DNA from: Sphingobacteriales bacterium 44-61
Lineage (GTDB): Bacteria > Bacteroidota > Bacteroidia > Chitinophagales > Chitinophagaceae
Direction of reading: 5' to 3'
NCBI GenBank assembly: GCA_001898405.1
Contig: MKTW01000017.1
Location: 124,001 to 188,000 of the forward strand
DNA length: 64,000 nt
This document shows, piece by piece, positions 46,821 to 55,417 of this stretch (position 1 is its first letter; each line of letters opens with the position of its first letter). The position numbers and the translations under genes were made by a program. Below the pieces are notes generated by a model, which did no database searches, was not told the origin of the DNA, and saw only the letters and a program-made list of their open reading frames with translations.

Positions 46821-48950
46821 ATGAAAACCGGGCATGGTATATTATTATCAATATTTATCACAGCAATTCTTTCTGCAGCAACCGTTGATATACAAGCCCA
46901 GCAACTCAAGCGCGGCACTATCAATCGCAAACAGGTTGTTCAGCGGCACAACCTGAATATCACTGACCCGCATGAGCAGGGCCCTACACAGGTTGGTAAT
47001 GGCAACTTTGCCTACGGTTTTGATATAACCGGCATGCAAACATATAATGACCAGTTCACCACCATGTCCCAATGGAGCTGGCATTCCATCGTCCCGCCTG
47101 ACGGTTTAACCGCTGCAGATTTTGAGAAAACAGATGTGAATACTAACGGAAGAATGATTCCTTATGAACTACCAAACCCGAAACAATCCAGGCTTACACA
47201 CTGGATGCAATCCAATCCGCACCGGTTTAATCTTGCAAGGATCGGGCTGTGTTATGGTGGTGATACAAGCAGACATTTAACGCCTGAAGATATTGATAAT
47301 CCCAGCCAGTTCCTTGACTTGTGGACAGCTACTGCTGTAAGCACCTTTGAAATCAACGGCAAGCAGGTAAAAGTAACCACCATTGGAGATCCCCGTCTGG
47401 ATGCCGTGGCTTTCAGAATAGAATCTCCTTTGATAAGCACAGGTAACCTGCGTGTATTTATAGATTTTCCATACGCAAATCTGGATGTTTTCAGTAATGG
47501 CTCAGATTATACAAAGCCGGACCTGCATACTACCGATTTGGTTATGCACGGGAAACAACAGATGGATTTTAATAGAAAGCTGGACAGTACAATATATAAA
47601 GTGGCAGTCCATAGTTCCCGCAATGTGCAGGTGAAAAAAGTAAAGCCGCACCAGTTTGTCCTGAGCACGTCAGGAAGCAGCATAGCAGAATTTGTTTTTT
47701 ACTTTTCCCCGGGTTCCGGCAACCATAGTGTGCCGTCATTCTCAACAATAAAAGCACATACTGAAAAATACTGGCCCGCCTTCTGGAACAGCGGTGGCTT
47801 TATTGATCTTTCGCAGAGCAAAGACCAGCGGTGGAAGGAACTGGAGAGACGGATCGTCTTGTCCCAGTACATCATGAAAGTAAATGCAGCCGGCGATTAT
47901 CCGCCGCAGGAAACAGGTCTTGTAAATAATAGCTGGTATGGAAGATTTCACTACGAAATGATCTTATGGCATGAAGCGCATTATGCACTGTGGGATAGGT
48001 GGTCTCTCATTGAGAAAAGCCTGCAGGTATATAAGAACAATCTGGCGGATGCAAAACAGCGTGCCGCATCACAGGGATACCTTGGCGCCCGCTATCCCAA
48101 ATGCACGGGTCCGGATGGAAGGGAATGGCCGCATCCCATACACGCATTCCTTGTATGGCAACAACCGCATCCGATATTTTTTGCTGACCTTGATTACAGG
48201 CTGCATCCATCCGTTGCGACATTAAAAAAATGGTCGGATGTTATTGAAGCTTCAGCCGATTTCCTGGCATCGTATGCTGTTCCCGATAGTGCAGGAAAAC
48301 AATACATGCTTGGGCCGCCGGTCGCTTTTGTTCCGGAAAACAATGATTACTACAAGGATTATAATCCTGCTTTTGAACTGACCTATTGGCGCTACGCATT
48401 GAAGAAGGCGCAGTCGTTGCAAGCATTATCCGGGTCAAAGCAAAATCCGCTTTGGGACTCTGTGTACCGGCACCTGGCGCCTGTTCCGGTACAGGATAGT
48501 CTTTATGTTCAATGGGAGAACGTCAGGCGAATGTGGGATAAATTCAACTTTGAACATCCTGCGCTGTTGGGTATATACGGTTTGCTGCCGGGCGATGGTG
48601 TTGATGTTGCCATCATGAGAAAAACCCTGAGCAAGGTGGTGAAGGAATGGAAATTTGATACCGGCTGGGGCTGGGATTTTCCGCTGGCGGCGATGTGTGC
48701 CGCAAGGGTTGGCGAGCCGGCACTTGCTATTGATTTCCTGCTTCATCCATCTTCCAAAAACAATTATGATAAACATGGTTTCGTAGGGGGTGGGAATCCA
48801 TACCCTTATTTACCTGCCAATGGAGCATTGCTATATGCGGTAGCGATGATGACGGCAGGGTGGGACGGTGATAAGGATGTGCCTACGCCCGGCTTTCCGG
48901 CGGATGGGTCATGGACGGTGTGCTGGGAAGATCTGCGCAAAGCTCCCTGA
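46821..48950 (+). CDS. Secreted six-hairpin (alpha/alpha)6 glycosidase-like enzyme
   Basis: The start at ATG 46821 (MKTGHGILLS...) gives a proper signal peptide ending near DIQAQQ and 709 residues; the frame upstream adds only a short non-signal stretch. TQVGNGNFAYGFDITGMQTYN resembles the N-terminal block of GH65/GH95-type (alpha/alpha)6 glycosidases. FHYEMILWHEAHYALWDRW (about 380) and WEFELTYWRYALKK-like blocks in the helical barrel support this. The family is not certain. It is the last gene of the polysaccharide utilization operon. Confidence 0.7.
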   Translation: MKTGHGILLSIFITAILSAATVDIQAQQLKRGTINRKQVVQRHNLNITDPHEQGPTQVGNGNFAYGFDITGMQTYNDQFTTMSQWSWHSIVPPDGLTAADFEKTDVNTNGRMIPYELPNPKQSRLTHWMQSNPHRFNLARIGLCYGGDTSRHLTPEDIDNPSQFLDLWTATAVSTFEINGKQVKVTTIGDPRLDAVAFRIESPLISTGNLRVFIDFPYANLDVFSNGSDYTKPDLHTTDLVMHGKQQMDFNRKLDSTIYKVAVHSSRNVQVKKVKPHQFVLSTSGSSIAEFVFYFSPGSGNHSVPSFSTIKAHTEKYWPAFWNSGGFIDLSQSKDQRWKELERRIVLSQYIMKVNAAGDYPPQETGLVNNSWYGRFHYEMILWHEAHYALWDRWSLIEKSLQVYKNNLADAKQRAASQGYLGARYPKCTGPDGREWPHPIHAFLVWQQPHPIFFADLDYRLHPSVATLKKWSDVIEASADFLASYAVPDSAGKQYMLGPPVAFVPENNDYYKDYNPAFELTYWRYALKKAQSLQALSGSKQNPLWDSVYRHLAPVPVQDSLYVQWENVRRMWDKFNFEHPALLGIYGLLPGDGVDVAIMRKTLSKVVKEWKFDTGWGWDFPLAAMCAARVGEPALAIDFLLHPSSKNNYDKHGFVGGGNPYPYLPANGALLYAVAMMTAGWDGDKDVPTPGFPADGSWTVCWEDLRKAP

Positions 48951-49236
48951 AATAGCCAATCGGGGCGATATCAATTATTTACTTTTGGTTGCACATCATG
49001 TAAAGATTCATACAAACAAGGTGTTTATATTCCCCATTTAAGTTTAAAGCAACCGGAAGAGATCTTGCCCCCGACCGATTCGTTCGTCAATCGCGGGACA
49101 TTGATTTTTCTAAAAAAAGTCACGGCCTTTACCAACGATCAAGTTTATTTGAGCAATGAACGATTTGGCATTACACATCAGCATTTGCTGATTATGATCC
49201 ACCGGGAGAATGACAATGCTGACAAGGAAGATGAAA
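48951..49236. other. Intergenic region, probable left edge of the mobilization island
   Basis: It separates the glycosidase from the convergent toxin gene. A TTG-initiated open frame (49065-49283) runs into the toxin gene on the other strand and was not accepted. No copy of the att-like 13-mer was found here. Confidence 0.4.
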
Positions 49237-49932
49237 TCACATCCCAGGTCGTTTGCCCCTACGCCTGGCTGACGTCTGCCTAATTGATTGATCGTGTTCA
49301 GTATGGTTGAAGACCGTGTTAGGATTCTGTACCGCCCTCAGCAGGCGAGCTGCTATGCTTTTCCAGGTGGGTTCTTTTCCTAAGAAGTCGATCTTTTCCC
49401 GAAGGTTGATGTCTTTGTGGTAAAGCAATCCGTTAACCGCCATTTGCCTGTTAACGGATGGGTACTTTTGTTCAAAAGCGTCTGTTAGCACTTTGAGCGG
49501 GATCTGCTCAAGCAGCTTGAACACGTCAACAAAGTCCTTTAACCGCGTTCCGTTCTGATGAATAGCGTTTAGTTTCATTGCTCCAATGTCCTCCAGCGAA
49601 TACAGGCGGATGCCTTCACTTATTTCAATGGCATTCAATATCGGGTATTGGTGGGCAATCAGGTCTACCTTTATATCGTCGACGAACCCAAAGACTCCGT
49701 TTTTAATCGTCCGATGGATCTGGGCGTTATAGTAATCAGTGAGATGATTGGAGAGTTTGCCGGAATCAAAATCCCGACCAGTAAATAGATCGATATCGAT
49801 GGATTTCCGATGGCCTAGTTTGAGGGAAAGGGCAGTGCCACCAACAAGATTAAATTCCACTAACTTTTCATCACGCATCAACCGCTGGATCAGATCCAGT
49901 GTCCGGGCCTCGACTGTTTCCGTGTATAGCAT
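49237..49932 (-). CDS. AbiEii/AbiGii-type nucleotidyltransferase toxin
   Basis: The start at ATG 49932 (MLYTETVEAR...) gives 231 residues. Nucleotidyltransferase motifs are GGTALSLKLGHR (31-42) and SIDIDLF with the paired Asp residues (46-48), as in the MNT/AbiEii fold. Family members transfer nucleotides to RNA targets and work as type IV toxins or abortive-infection proteins. It starts inside the preceding gene (43-bp overlap), a typical toxin-antitoxin arrangement. It is cargo of the mobile island. Confidence 0.82.
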   Translation of the reverse strand: MLYTETVEARTLDLIQRLMRDEKLVEFNLVGGTALSLKLGHRKSIDIDLFTGRDFDSGKLSNHLTDYYNAQIHRTIKNGVFGFVDDIKVDLIAHQYPILNAIEISEGIRLYSLEDIGAMKLNAIHQNGTRLKDFVDVFKLLEQIPLKVLTDAFEQKYPSVNRQMAVNGLLYHKDINLREKIDFLGKEPTWKSIAARLLRAVQNPNTVFNHTEHDQSIRQTSARRRGKRPGM

Positions 49933-50204
49933 AACAACTCCTCTTTGCGGAGCGGGAAGTATGCGCATACATCGTCAATCGCGTAATCAGCCAGAAATTT
50001 GATCTCTTTTTTTATGGCATGAATAATCTTCTCTTCACCATAAAAACGGACCATTTCAGCCCATTCTTCTTTGGAGCCACGTTCCAGTACTCGCTCGATG
50101 ACGGTCAGATATTCTTCCCGCCATTCGATGTCATCATACCGGAAGTCCCAAAAAAGACGCCTGGGCAGGTTTGGCTTTTCCTGAACGACTAGTTTTTTTC
50201 CCAT
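49890..50204 (-). CDS. DUF6922-type partner (probable antitoxin)
   Basis: This 104-residue protein contains FWDFRYDDIEWREEYLTVIERVL and SKEEWAEMVRFYGEEKI, the pattern of DUF6922 proteins found next to AbiEii-type toxins. It overlaps the toxin start by 43 bp, so translation is coupled. It is probably the neutralising or regulatory partner; no DNA-binding motif is obvious. Confidence 0.7.
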   Translation of the reverse strand: MGKKLVVQEKPNLPRRLFWDFRYDDIEWREEYLTVIERVLERGSKEEWAEMVRFYGEEKIIHAIKKEIKFLADYAIDDVCAYFPLRKEELLCYTRKQSRPGHWI

Positions 50205-50222
50205 TCCTTAAAATTACAAAAT

Positions 50223-50867
50223 CTATTTTGAAAGCCTTTTTGAACTGGTTTTGACCCCGTCTTTGCCACGTTGCTTTGTGACGCTTGAGTCCTTCGCATA
50301 ACCGTTCGATTTTTTTGTATTTGCGGCCAGTTTTATCAACCTTCTCAGGGAATCCGGTGCGGCTATGTATGCGCTGTCCAGACGCGTCAGCATTGCCTGG
50401 GAAGATGAATCTGTATAAGCTTTGAGGTATTGGTATTTCAGGTCGCCTGCTTTTAGTTTTTCTACTTGCTTTGTTTTGCAGGTGAGGAGGATCAGGGGAA
50501 GGAAAAAGAGGATAGCGAAGCCAGCCGACAACCATTTTTTCCAGCGCTTTAAAAACCTCCACTGATTGTCAAAAGGGCCGGGCGTTTTACGGGTCTGCGT
50601 TTCTAACCTGGTTAATTGATGTGCCATGGCGTGGATGCGCTTGTCCGTTGACACCTGCTGATCACAAATAGCTTTACAGTCCATTTGAATCATCTTCAGC
50701 CGTTCGATTATTGCGCTCTCAGCTTCTGGCTCGTCTGGTTTTTTCAGTGCCATAAGCTGCATCGCAAACTCTCTGCAAAGCATGACCGTTTCGGATTGCA
50801 GCGACGCTTGATTACGCTGTCCTTCCAGCAATTCATTCAGGATTATTTCTACGTTCTCCGGCTTCAT
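50223..50867 (-). CDS. Membrane-anchored mobilization accessory protein, function unknown
   Basis: This 214-residue protein has a helical N-terminal half (about 1-95) with coiled-coil character, one membrane helix (WLSAGFAILFFLPLILLTC, about 112-130) and a basic Lys/Ser-rich C terminus. It lies 14 bp after the relaxase gene in the same direction, where Bacteroidetes mobilizable elements often carry a small membrane protein. No domain was recognised. Confidence 0.65.
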   Translation of the reverse strand: MKPENVEIILNELLEGQRNQASLQSETVMLCREFAMQLMALKKPDEPEAESAIIERLKMIQMDCKAICDQQVSTDKRIHAMAHQLTRLETQTRKTPGPFDNQWRFLKRWKKWLSAGFAILFFLPLILLTCKTKQVEKLKAGDLKYQYLKAYTDSSSQAMLTRLDSAYIAAPDSLRRLIKLAANTKKSNGYAKDSSVTKQRGKDGVKTSSKRLSK

Positions 50868-50881
50868 TTCACCTCCACGTT

Positions 50882-51826
50882 TTATCTGTGTAGTTGCTTT
50901 TTCTTACGTTTCTTTTTTGCAATGCCGTAGGCTTGCTTTTCTTCATAGCTCATCTGCATCGCGGGTGTTTTGATGTCATCTTGAGTCATCAACTTCGCCA
51001 GCCCTTTAATTAGTTCCTTAACCGGGGCTAAGTCGATTTTCAGGCTCATATTTTGGGAGCGCTCAGGTTTTCGATGATAGATCCTGATAGCGGCCTTGGC
51101 GTTCTGTAAGAGCTGGCGTTCGAGCCTGGAAAGAGAATAACCCACCTCACTGCCTTTCGCCCGTACTTTTTGGCTGTCGATAAAAGCAATACCTCTTCCT
51201 TTGGCAATCTGGTAGCCTTTCGCCTTCATTACTTGTTCAAACTCCCGGTAGTTTTTAGCCCCCTTCAAGGCATCCTGAATATCCTGGCGCAGCTGCTCTT
51301 TACGGAGATCATGGCGCGGCAGGCCGCGCAGGTTTTCAGCAAGGAACCTTCGTGGACTTAAGACCTGCTGCAGTGCAAATTTCAGCTCCGCTTTTCTGCA
51401 GAAAGCGGCAATTTTTCGGAAGTTATGGTTGTCCTTCAGCGTCTTTCCATCAAAGCCAATCCGGTTGGCAATAATGTGTACATGCTGATGCCCGGTGTCG
51501 TTGTGAAGGACCCCCAAATACATATTTTTGTCGAACCCCATATCCTTCGCACATTCATCCACCAGGGCGGCTAAATTTTCTCTGTCGAGCTTTTCGCCGG
51601 GTGCCAGGCTGAGCGCAATATGCATGACGGGTTTTGCTAGCCCGGGTCTCAGATTCCGGACTTCGTTAAACTGATTTATCAGTTCACGTTTATCGCCGCC
51701 GCAAAGATTGAAGCAAAGAATGTCGGCACGGTTCTCCAGGCCCAGGATCTGCTGTTCCGGTTTATTTTCCAGGCAATAATTGATGCACCCCCGGAATGAT
51801 TTCCCGATAATTATTTTGCCAATCAT
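50882..51826 (-). CDS. Relaxase/mobilization nuclease (MOBP-like, MobB type)
   Basis: The start at ATG 51826 (MIGKIIIGKSFRGCINYCL...) gives 314 residues. Tyr near 17 is the candidate nicking residue and the metal-binding motif is GHQHVHIIANR (His 113, 115, 117). Relaxases nick the transfer origin and pilot single-stranded DNA into a recipient using a conjugation machine supplied by another element. The start overlaps the stop of the upstream accessory gene (51823-51826), a coupled pair. Confidence 0.9.
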   Translation of the reverse strand: MIGKIIIGKSFRGCINYCLENKPEQQILGLENRADILCFNLCGGDKRELINQFNEVRNLRPGLAKPVMHIALSLAPGEKLDRENLAALVDECAKDMGFDKNMYLGVLHNDTGHQHVHIIANRIGFDGKTLKDNHNFRKIAAFCRKAELKFALQQVLSPRRFLAENLRGLPRHDLRKEQLRQDIQDALKGAKNYREFEQVMKAKGYQIAKGRGIAFIDSQKVRAKGSEVGYSLSRLERQLLQNAKAAIRIYHRKPERSQNMSLKIDLAPVKELIKGLAKLMTQDDIKTPAMQMSYEEKQAYGIAKKKRKKKQLHR

Positions 51827-52206
51827 TCCAGGAATTTTTTGATGTCTGTTACCAGTGTTTTTATACTGGCAATAAGCGCCCGCAGATCCTCCCAATCGGA
51901 CGCTGAAAGGGGATTGTTTTGATTTCGCTTTTTGGCGATCTGGTTGATGTTGGCGGCGAGGTGATTTAGTGTCGCGGTAAATAGTAACACCTCCTTCGGA
52001 AGGACTTTTATCTTCCTGCCAACCTGTCCTTCCATTGCCAGCGTTCGCAGAAATTCTGAGATGGAAACATTCGCAGTCCTGGCCTTGGATTCAATCACTT
52101 TTCGTTCGATCGTCGTGCACATCACTGCCAACTGCTGATTGCGTTTGATGGGCTTTTCGGGACGGCCGCCACGGTTCTTTGTTTTGTTTGCAATTGCACT
52201 ATTCAT
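51823..52206 (-). CDS. MobC-like relaxosome accessory protein
   Basis: This 127-residue basic protein begins with a Gly/Arg-rich stretch (KNRGGRPEKPIKRNQQ) and continues with a ribbon-helix-helix-like segment (VMCTTIERKVIESKARTANVSISEFLR). The C-terminal part contains LTFATLNHLAANINQIAKK-like helices typical of plasmid mobilization MobC proteins. It would bind DNA at the transfer origin and help the relaxase. ATG 52206 is preferred over the GTG one codon upstream. Confidence 0.85.
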   Translation of the reverse strand: MNSAIANKTKNRGGRPEKPIKRNQQLAVMCTTIERKVIESKARTANVSISEFLRTLAMEGQVGRKIKVLPKEVLLFTATLNHLAANINQIAKKRNQNNPLSASDWEDLRALIASIKTLVTDIKKFLE

Positions 52207-52302
52207 CACTCTTCACATTATCAGTTTCACGAATCGAATCCGCCAGCGGCGGATGAGGAACCAGGTTTTGACGAAGGCAAAACATAGCTGGCTCCTGAAC
52301 TT

Positions 52303-53247
52303 TTAAAGATGCCTTCCCTGCCTTTGGCTTTTCTTTAGTTCGAGAGAGGAAGTATTGACCAGGTATTCATTCAGATCCTTGTGCTGGCTATAAAGCTTAC
52401 TGAGGTCTTTGTATTTGTCCGACCATTGAAGCGCCTTTACTGTAGCTTGAACACCGGCTTTATCCCGATCTAAACACAAATGGATCGCAGAATATTTCTC
52501 CATCGTTTCGCGGCTTTTTTCAAAAAAGGAAAGGGAGTTCAATACAAGAAAATCGGGCTGAAGTTTTGGCAGATCATTAAGATCTTTAGCACGTTTTTTT
52601 TGCAGCATTTGAAAAGAAAGGAAGTTGAAAAATCCTTCGAATACAACCAGGTTTTCGGACTGCGATTCGAGTATCAGCACAGTTGATTTTGGAGCGCTGC
52701 TGCCTTTGAATTTGGGATTTCTTAATTCATATCCTCCGGCACTATTGGGAAAGCCAATAGCGAAGTATTTTTTCTGGTTCAATTCGAAGTCAACTTCCCT
52801 GCAAAAGTTTCTGGCAATATCGACTGAGATTTTCCGGCTTTGCAGGTAGGTTAAGAGGGCGTGATGTGACAACTCTCTGCTCTCCAGAATTTGAATTCTT
52901 TCGGACGGTTGCATTTCATTTTTCTTTTCACCAGCCCTGGAATTTTGAGGCTGGTGAAAAGAAAGAGATTGCCCATTTGAATCGGAGAGTCTGTGAAGTA
53001 ATCCACTGACTGTACACTGATGGAATGCTGTTCCGAAATCTACCAGCCTGCCGCCTTTGCCGATGCCGTGATCGTACCAGACATTGAGCTGCCTGTTCAC
53101 CTTAAAGGAAGGTGTCTTCTCGTCCCGGAAAGGCGACAGGAACCAATGATTGTTTCGGACTATCTTCTTTGGCGTATAACCCAACCGCGCGAGGTAGTCA
53201 ACCAGGTCAATCTGATTGGCCTGGTTGCAGGATAATTTCTGCTGCAT
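52303..53247 (-). CDS. TOPRIM primase-like protein with degenerate zinc finger
   Basis: This 314-residue protein has an N-terminal CHC2-like segment (SPFRDEKTPSFKVNRQ, then GIGKGGRLVDF) where the normal Cys/His zinc ligands are replaced (SPFR instead of CPFH). A TOPRIM domain follows, with VVFEGFFNF (about 208) and HLCLDRDKAG (about 265). This is the usual primase-like protein of Bacteroidetes mobilizable elements, thought to prime replication of transferred DNA. It lies 96 bp upstream of the accessory gene and 9 bp downstream of the HTH gene. Confidence 0.85.
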   Translation of the reverse strand: MQQKLSCNQANQIDLVDYLARLGYTPKKIVRNNHWFLSPFRDEKTPSFKVNRQLNVWYDHGIGKGGRLVDFGTAFHQCTVSGLLHRLSDSNGQSLSFHQPQNSRAGEKKNEMQPSERIQILESRELSHHALLTYLQSRKISVDIARNFCREVDFELNQKKYFAIGFPNSAGGYELRNPKFKGSSAPKSTVLILESQSENLVVFEGFFNFLSFQMLQKKRAKDLNDLPKLQPDFLVLNSLSFFEKSRETMEKYSAIHLCLDRDKAGVQATVKALQWSDKYKDLSKLYSQHKDLNEYLVNTSSLELKKSQRQGRHL

Positions 53248-53256
53248 AGGATTGGA

Positions 53257-53595
53257 TTAAGGGTATTGAATGGTTTCGTTAGGACGGAGCAATTGCTGAA
53301 TGTCCTGCCAGAGGAAATACACCCGTGATCGGATCTTGTAGGGTTTTAGTTTTCCGTGTTTGACCCAATCATAAATGGTAGGTTTGGTAATGTGGAGAAG
53401 GGCGCAGACTTCCGCTATTTTATATAACGGCTTGTATGTCATTCCCGGGGTTTCAAACGCTGGAGAGGTTGGCCGCGTTTCCATACGACCGACCTCTTCG
53501 CGAATGATTTGCCGGATTTGCTGCCAGTATTCGGCGGGGCTGAATGGGAATAACATCGGGGTGCTTGGAGATTCGCTCACTAATTCTTTCATCAC
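53257..53595 (-). CDS. Helix-turn-helix excisionase-like protein
   Basis: This 112-residue protein has a MerR-like HTH_17 domain in its C-terminal half (LYKIAEVCALLHITKPTIYDWVKHGKLKPYKI, about 57-88). Such proteins act as excisionases or regulators in Bacteroidetes mobile elements. It is the first gene of the minus-strand mobilization operon. Confidence 0.85.
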   Translation of the reverse strand: MMKELVSESPSTPMLFPFSPAEYWQQIRQIIREEVGRMETRPTSPAFETPGMTYKPLYKIAEVCALLHITKPTIYDWVKHGKLKPYKIRSRVYFLWQDIQQLLRPNETIQYP

Positions 53596-53804
53596 TTTTC
53601 GTTTTAGAAGAGCAATATCTACTCATTTTGAGGAAAAAGAAAGCTAAGTATACTTAATGTGTAAAAAATCGGATATGTCATACACATCTCGTTAAAAGAA
53701 TGCCAGCTAAAGCCAAATATATATAACTAATTTAGGGAAGCTCTCTCTTATAATATGGCCGATCCATGCCCTAAATTGCAATATCTTTATTAAAAGACTA
53801 CACG
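53596..53804. promoter_or_regulatory. Divergent promoter region between mobilization operon and kinase
   Basis: AT-rich, with no gene. It separates two divergent transcription units and should hold both promoters. Confidence 0.5.
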
Positions 53805-55184
53805 ATGAATCCGGGCGACATAATGGATAACAGGTACAAGTTGATAAAAAAGATTGGGGACGGCGGCTTTGGTGATGTATTTGAGGCGACGGACTTACAA
53901 TCTGGCGATAACTATGCATTAAAATATTGTAGAGAGACCGACATGGGGCCAATTGGCCGATTCAAGCGCGAAGTTCAAATCTTAGCAAGCCTTAAACATC
54001 CCAATGTGATAGGTTTAATTGATGTAAATTTAAACTACGCGCCTCCTTTCTTTATAATGCCACTGGCAGCAAAAAATGTTGAAAAGCTTACGTCTTCAAT
54101 GAGAGGACAAACTCTTGACTTGCTTCGGATCTTTAAAGAGATTTGTTTAGGCGTAAAGGCTATACATGACGCTGGTTATTTTCATAGGGATATAAATCCC
54201 AGAAATGCCCTGTTTTTTGACGATGGACGAATTGTAGTATCAGATCTTGGCTTTGGTCGTAATATAGACAGAAAAAGTGAAGTTCATGATTCCTCAAAAT
54301 ATGGGAACGGAACAGTAGTATATATGGCACCCGAACAGAAAGATGCGCTTGAGAATGCGGATCATCGGACAGATGTATATCAACTTGGCAAGACCTTGCA
54401 AACACTATTCTCTGGAGATCCTACTGCTATGGATACCACAAACATTCCTCCAGGTGTCATTCATATAATTCGTACAGCAACAGCCTTCAATCCTGGTTCA
54501 AGACATCAAAGTGTTTCCGAATTGATGAATGACATCGATGTTTATAGTTCCAAATTTGATCCTATTACCAACTCTCAGTTGGGATTTGAAACAGCCAACA
54601 ATTTAATTAAGCAATCGATAAGAGAAAATGATCTGACAATTGAGAAATGTCTAAGTTTGATTGATATAATGGTCAGTGGCAAGATGAGCGAAATCGAATA
54701 CGTCGAAAATTTCGATAAAATCCCGACTCAGGCTTTAAAGCATATGGCACAGCGGCTCGATTCAGAATTAGATCGAATGTTATCGCTCTATGATGAATAT
54801 ATTCCCGAATATCGACGTAACGCTGAATGGGATTACGCTGAAGTTATTTCCGAAAAAATGAGAACGATTTACGAATCCACAAACAATCTTGATTTTAAAG
54901 CCCGCACCCTGAGAATTATACTTCAGAATGCAATTTCATTCAACCGATTTTCGGTCATGGACGATTTTGATTCAATTTTACAAAGTATTAAATCCGATGA
55001 TGAGGGTTTTGCTATCGCCCAAATGTTGAGACAAGAGCAGGATAACTACAGCCGACTCTTTGATCGAGTTCCCCCTAGTAAATTGCATTTCCATATTCGA
55101 AATGTTCAAAAGGAAATTAAAGAAGAAGTTGATGCCGCTAGAAATTCTGTAAAGAAGGGTCATGAGATTCCTCCGGAGTATTAA
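53805..55184 (+). CDS. Eukaryotic-type serine/threonine protein kinase
   Basis: This 459-residue protein has an intact kinase domain: Gly-rich loop GDGGFG (18-23), Lys 40 in YALKYC, catalytic loop HRDINPRN (about 126-133), metal-binding DLGFG (about 147) and MAPEQ (about 175). There is no membrane segment, so it is a soluble cytoplasmic kinase. The C-terminal half (about 260-459) is helical with coiled-coil-like charge patterns and has no recognised domain. The gene is AT-rich and lies alone on the plus strand between mobilization genes and the helicase gene. A defence role is inference. Confidence 0.88.
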   Translation: MNPGDIMDNRYKLIKKIGDGGFGDVFEATDLQSGDNYALKYCRETDMGPIGRFKREVQILASLKHPNVIGLIDVNLNYAPPFFIMPLAAKNVEKLTSSMRGQTLDLLRIFKEICLGVKAIHDAGYFHRDINPRNALFFDDGRIVVSDLGFGRNIDRKSEVHDSSKYGNGTVVYMAPEQKDALENADHRTDVYQLGKTLQTLFSGDPTAMDTTNIPPGVIHIIRTATAFNPGSRHQSVSELMNDIDVYSSKFDPITNSQLGFETANNLIKQSIRENDLTIEKCLSLIDIMVSGKMSEIEYVENFDKIPTQALKHMAQRLDSELDRMLSLYDEYIPEYRRNAEWDYAEVISEKMRTIYESTNNLDFKARTLRIILQNAISFNRFSVMDDFDSILQSIKSDDEGFAIAQMLRQEQDNYSRLFDRVPPSKLHFHIRNVQKEIKEEVDAARNSVKKGHEIPPEY

Positions 55185-55417
55185 TGATTGCATGTACTCA
55201 ATTTCTAATAGGTATGACGAAAAGTTCTCAAGTATTAAAGGTTCAATGTGCTTAGGATATTGATTTAGTCGAAAAATTTATATGCGATGGTTTCGAATAT
55301 AAAAGCCCGTACAGAAGACATCTCGATCGGATTTAATAACGGCAAAACGGTTAAACCCGTTAAGGAATCGTTAGAATAAAGGATACATCTTAATTATTGC
55401 TTTTGAGCAGTTTCCAC
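55185..55417. other. Intergenic region between convergent kinase and helicase genes
   Basis: AT-rich, with no open frame of note. AACGGCAAAACGGTTAAACC (from 55339) contains short repeated pieces but no clear terminator. Confidence 0.4.

Noticed and set aside
49065-49283. TTG-initiated 72-codon frame
   Set aside because: No family pattern, non-ATG start, and it overlaps the end of the toxin gene on the other strand.
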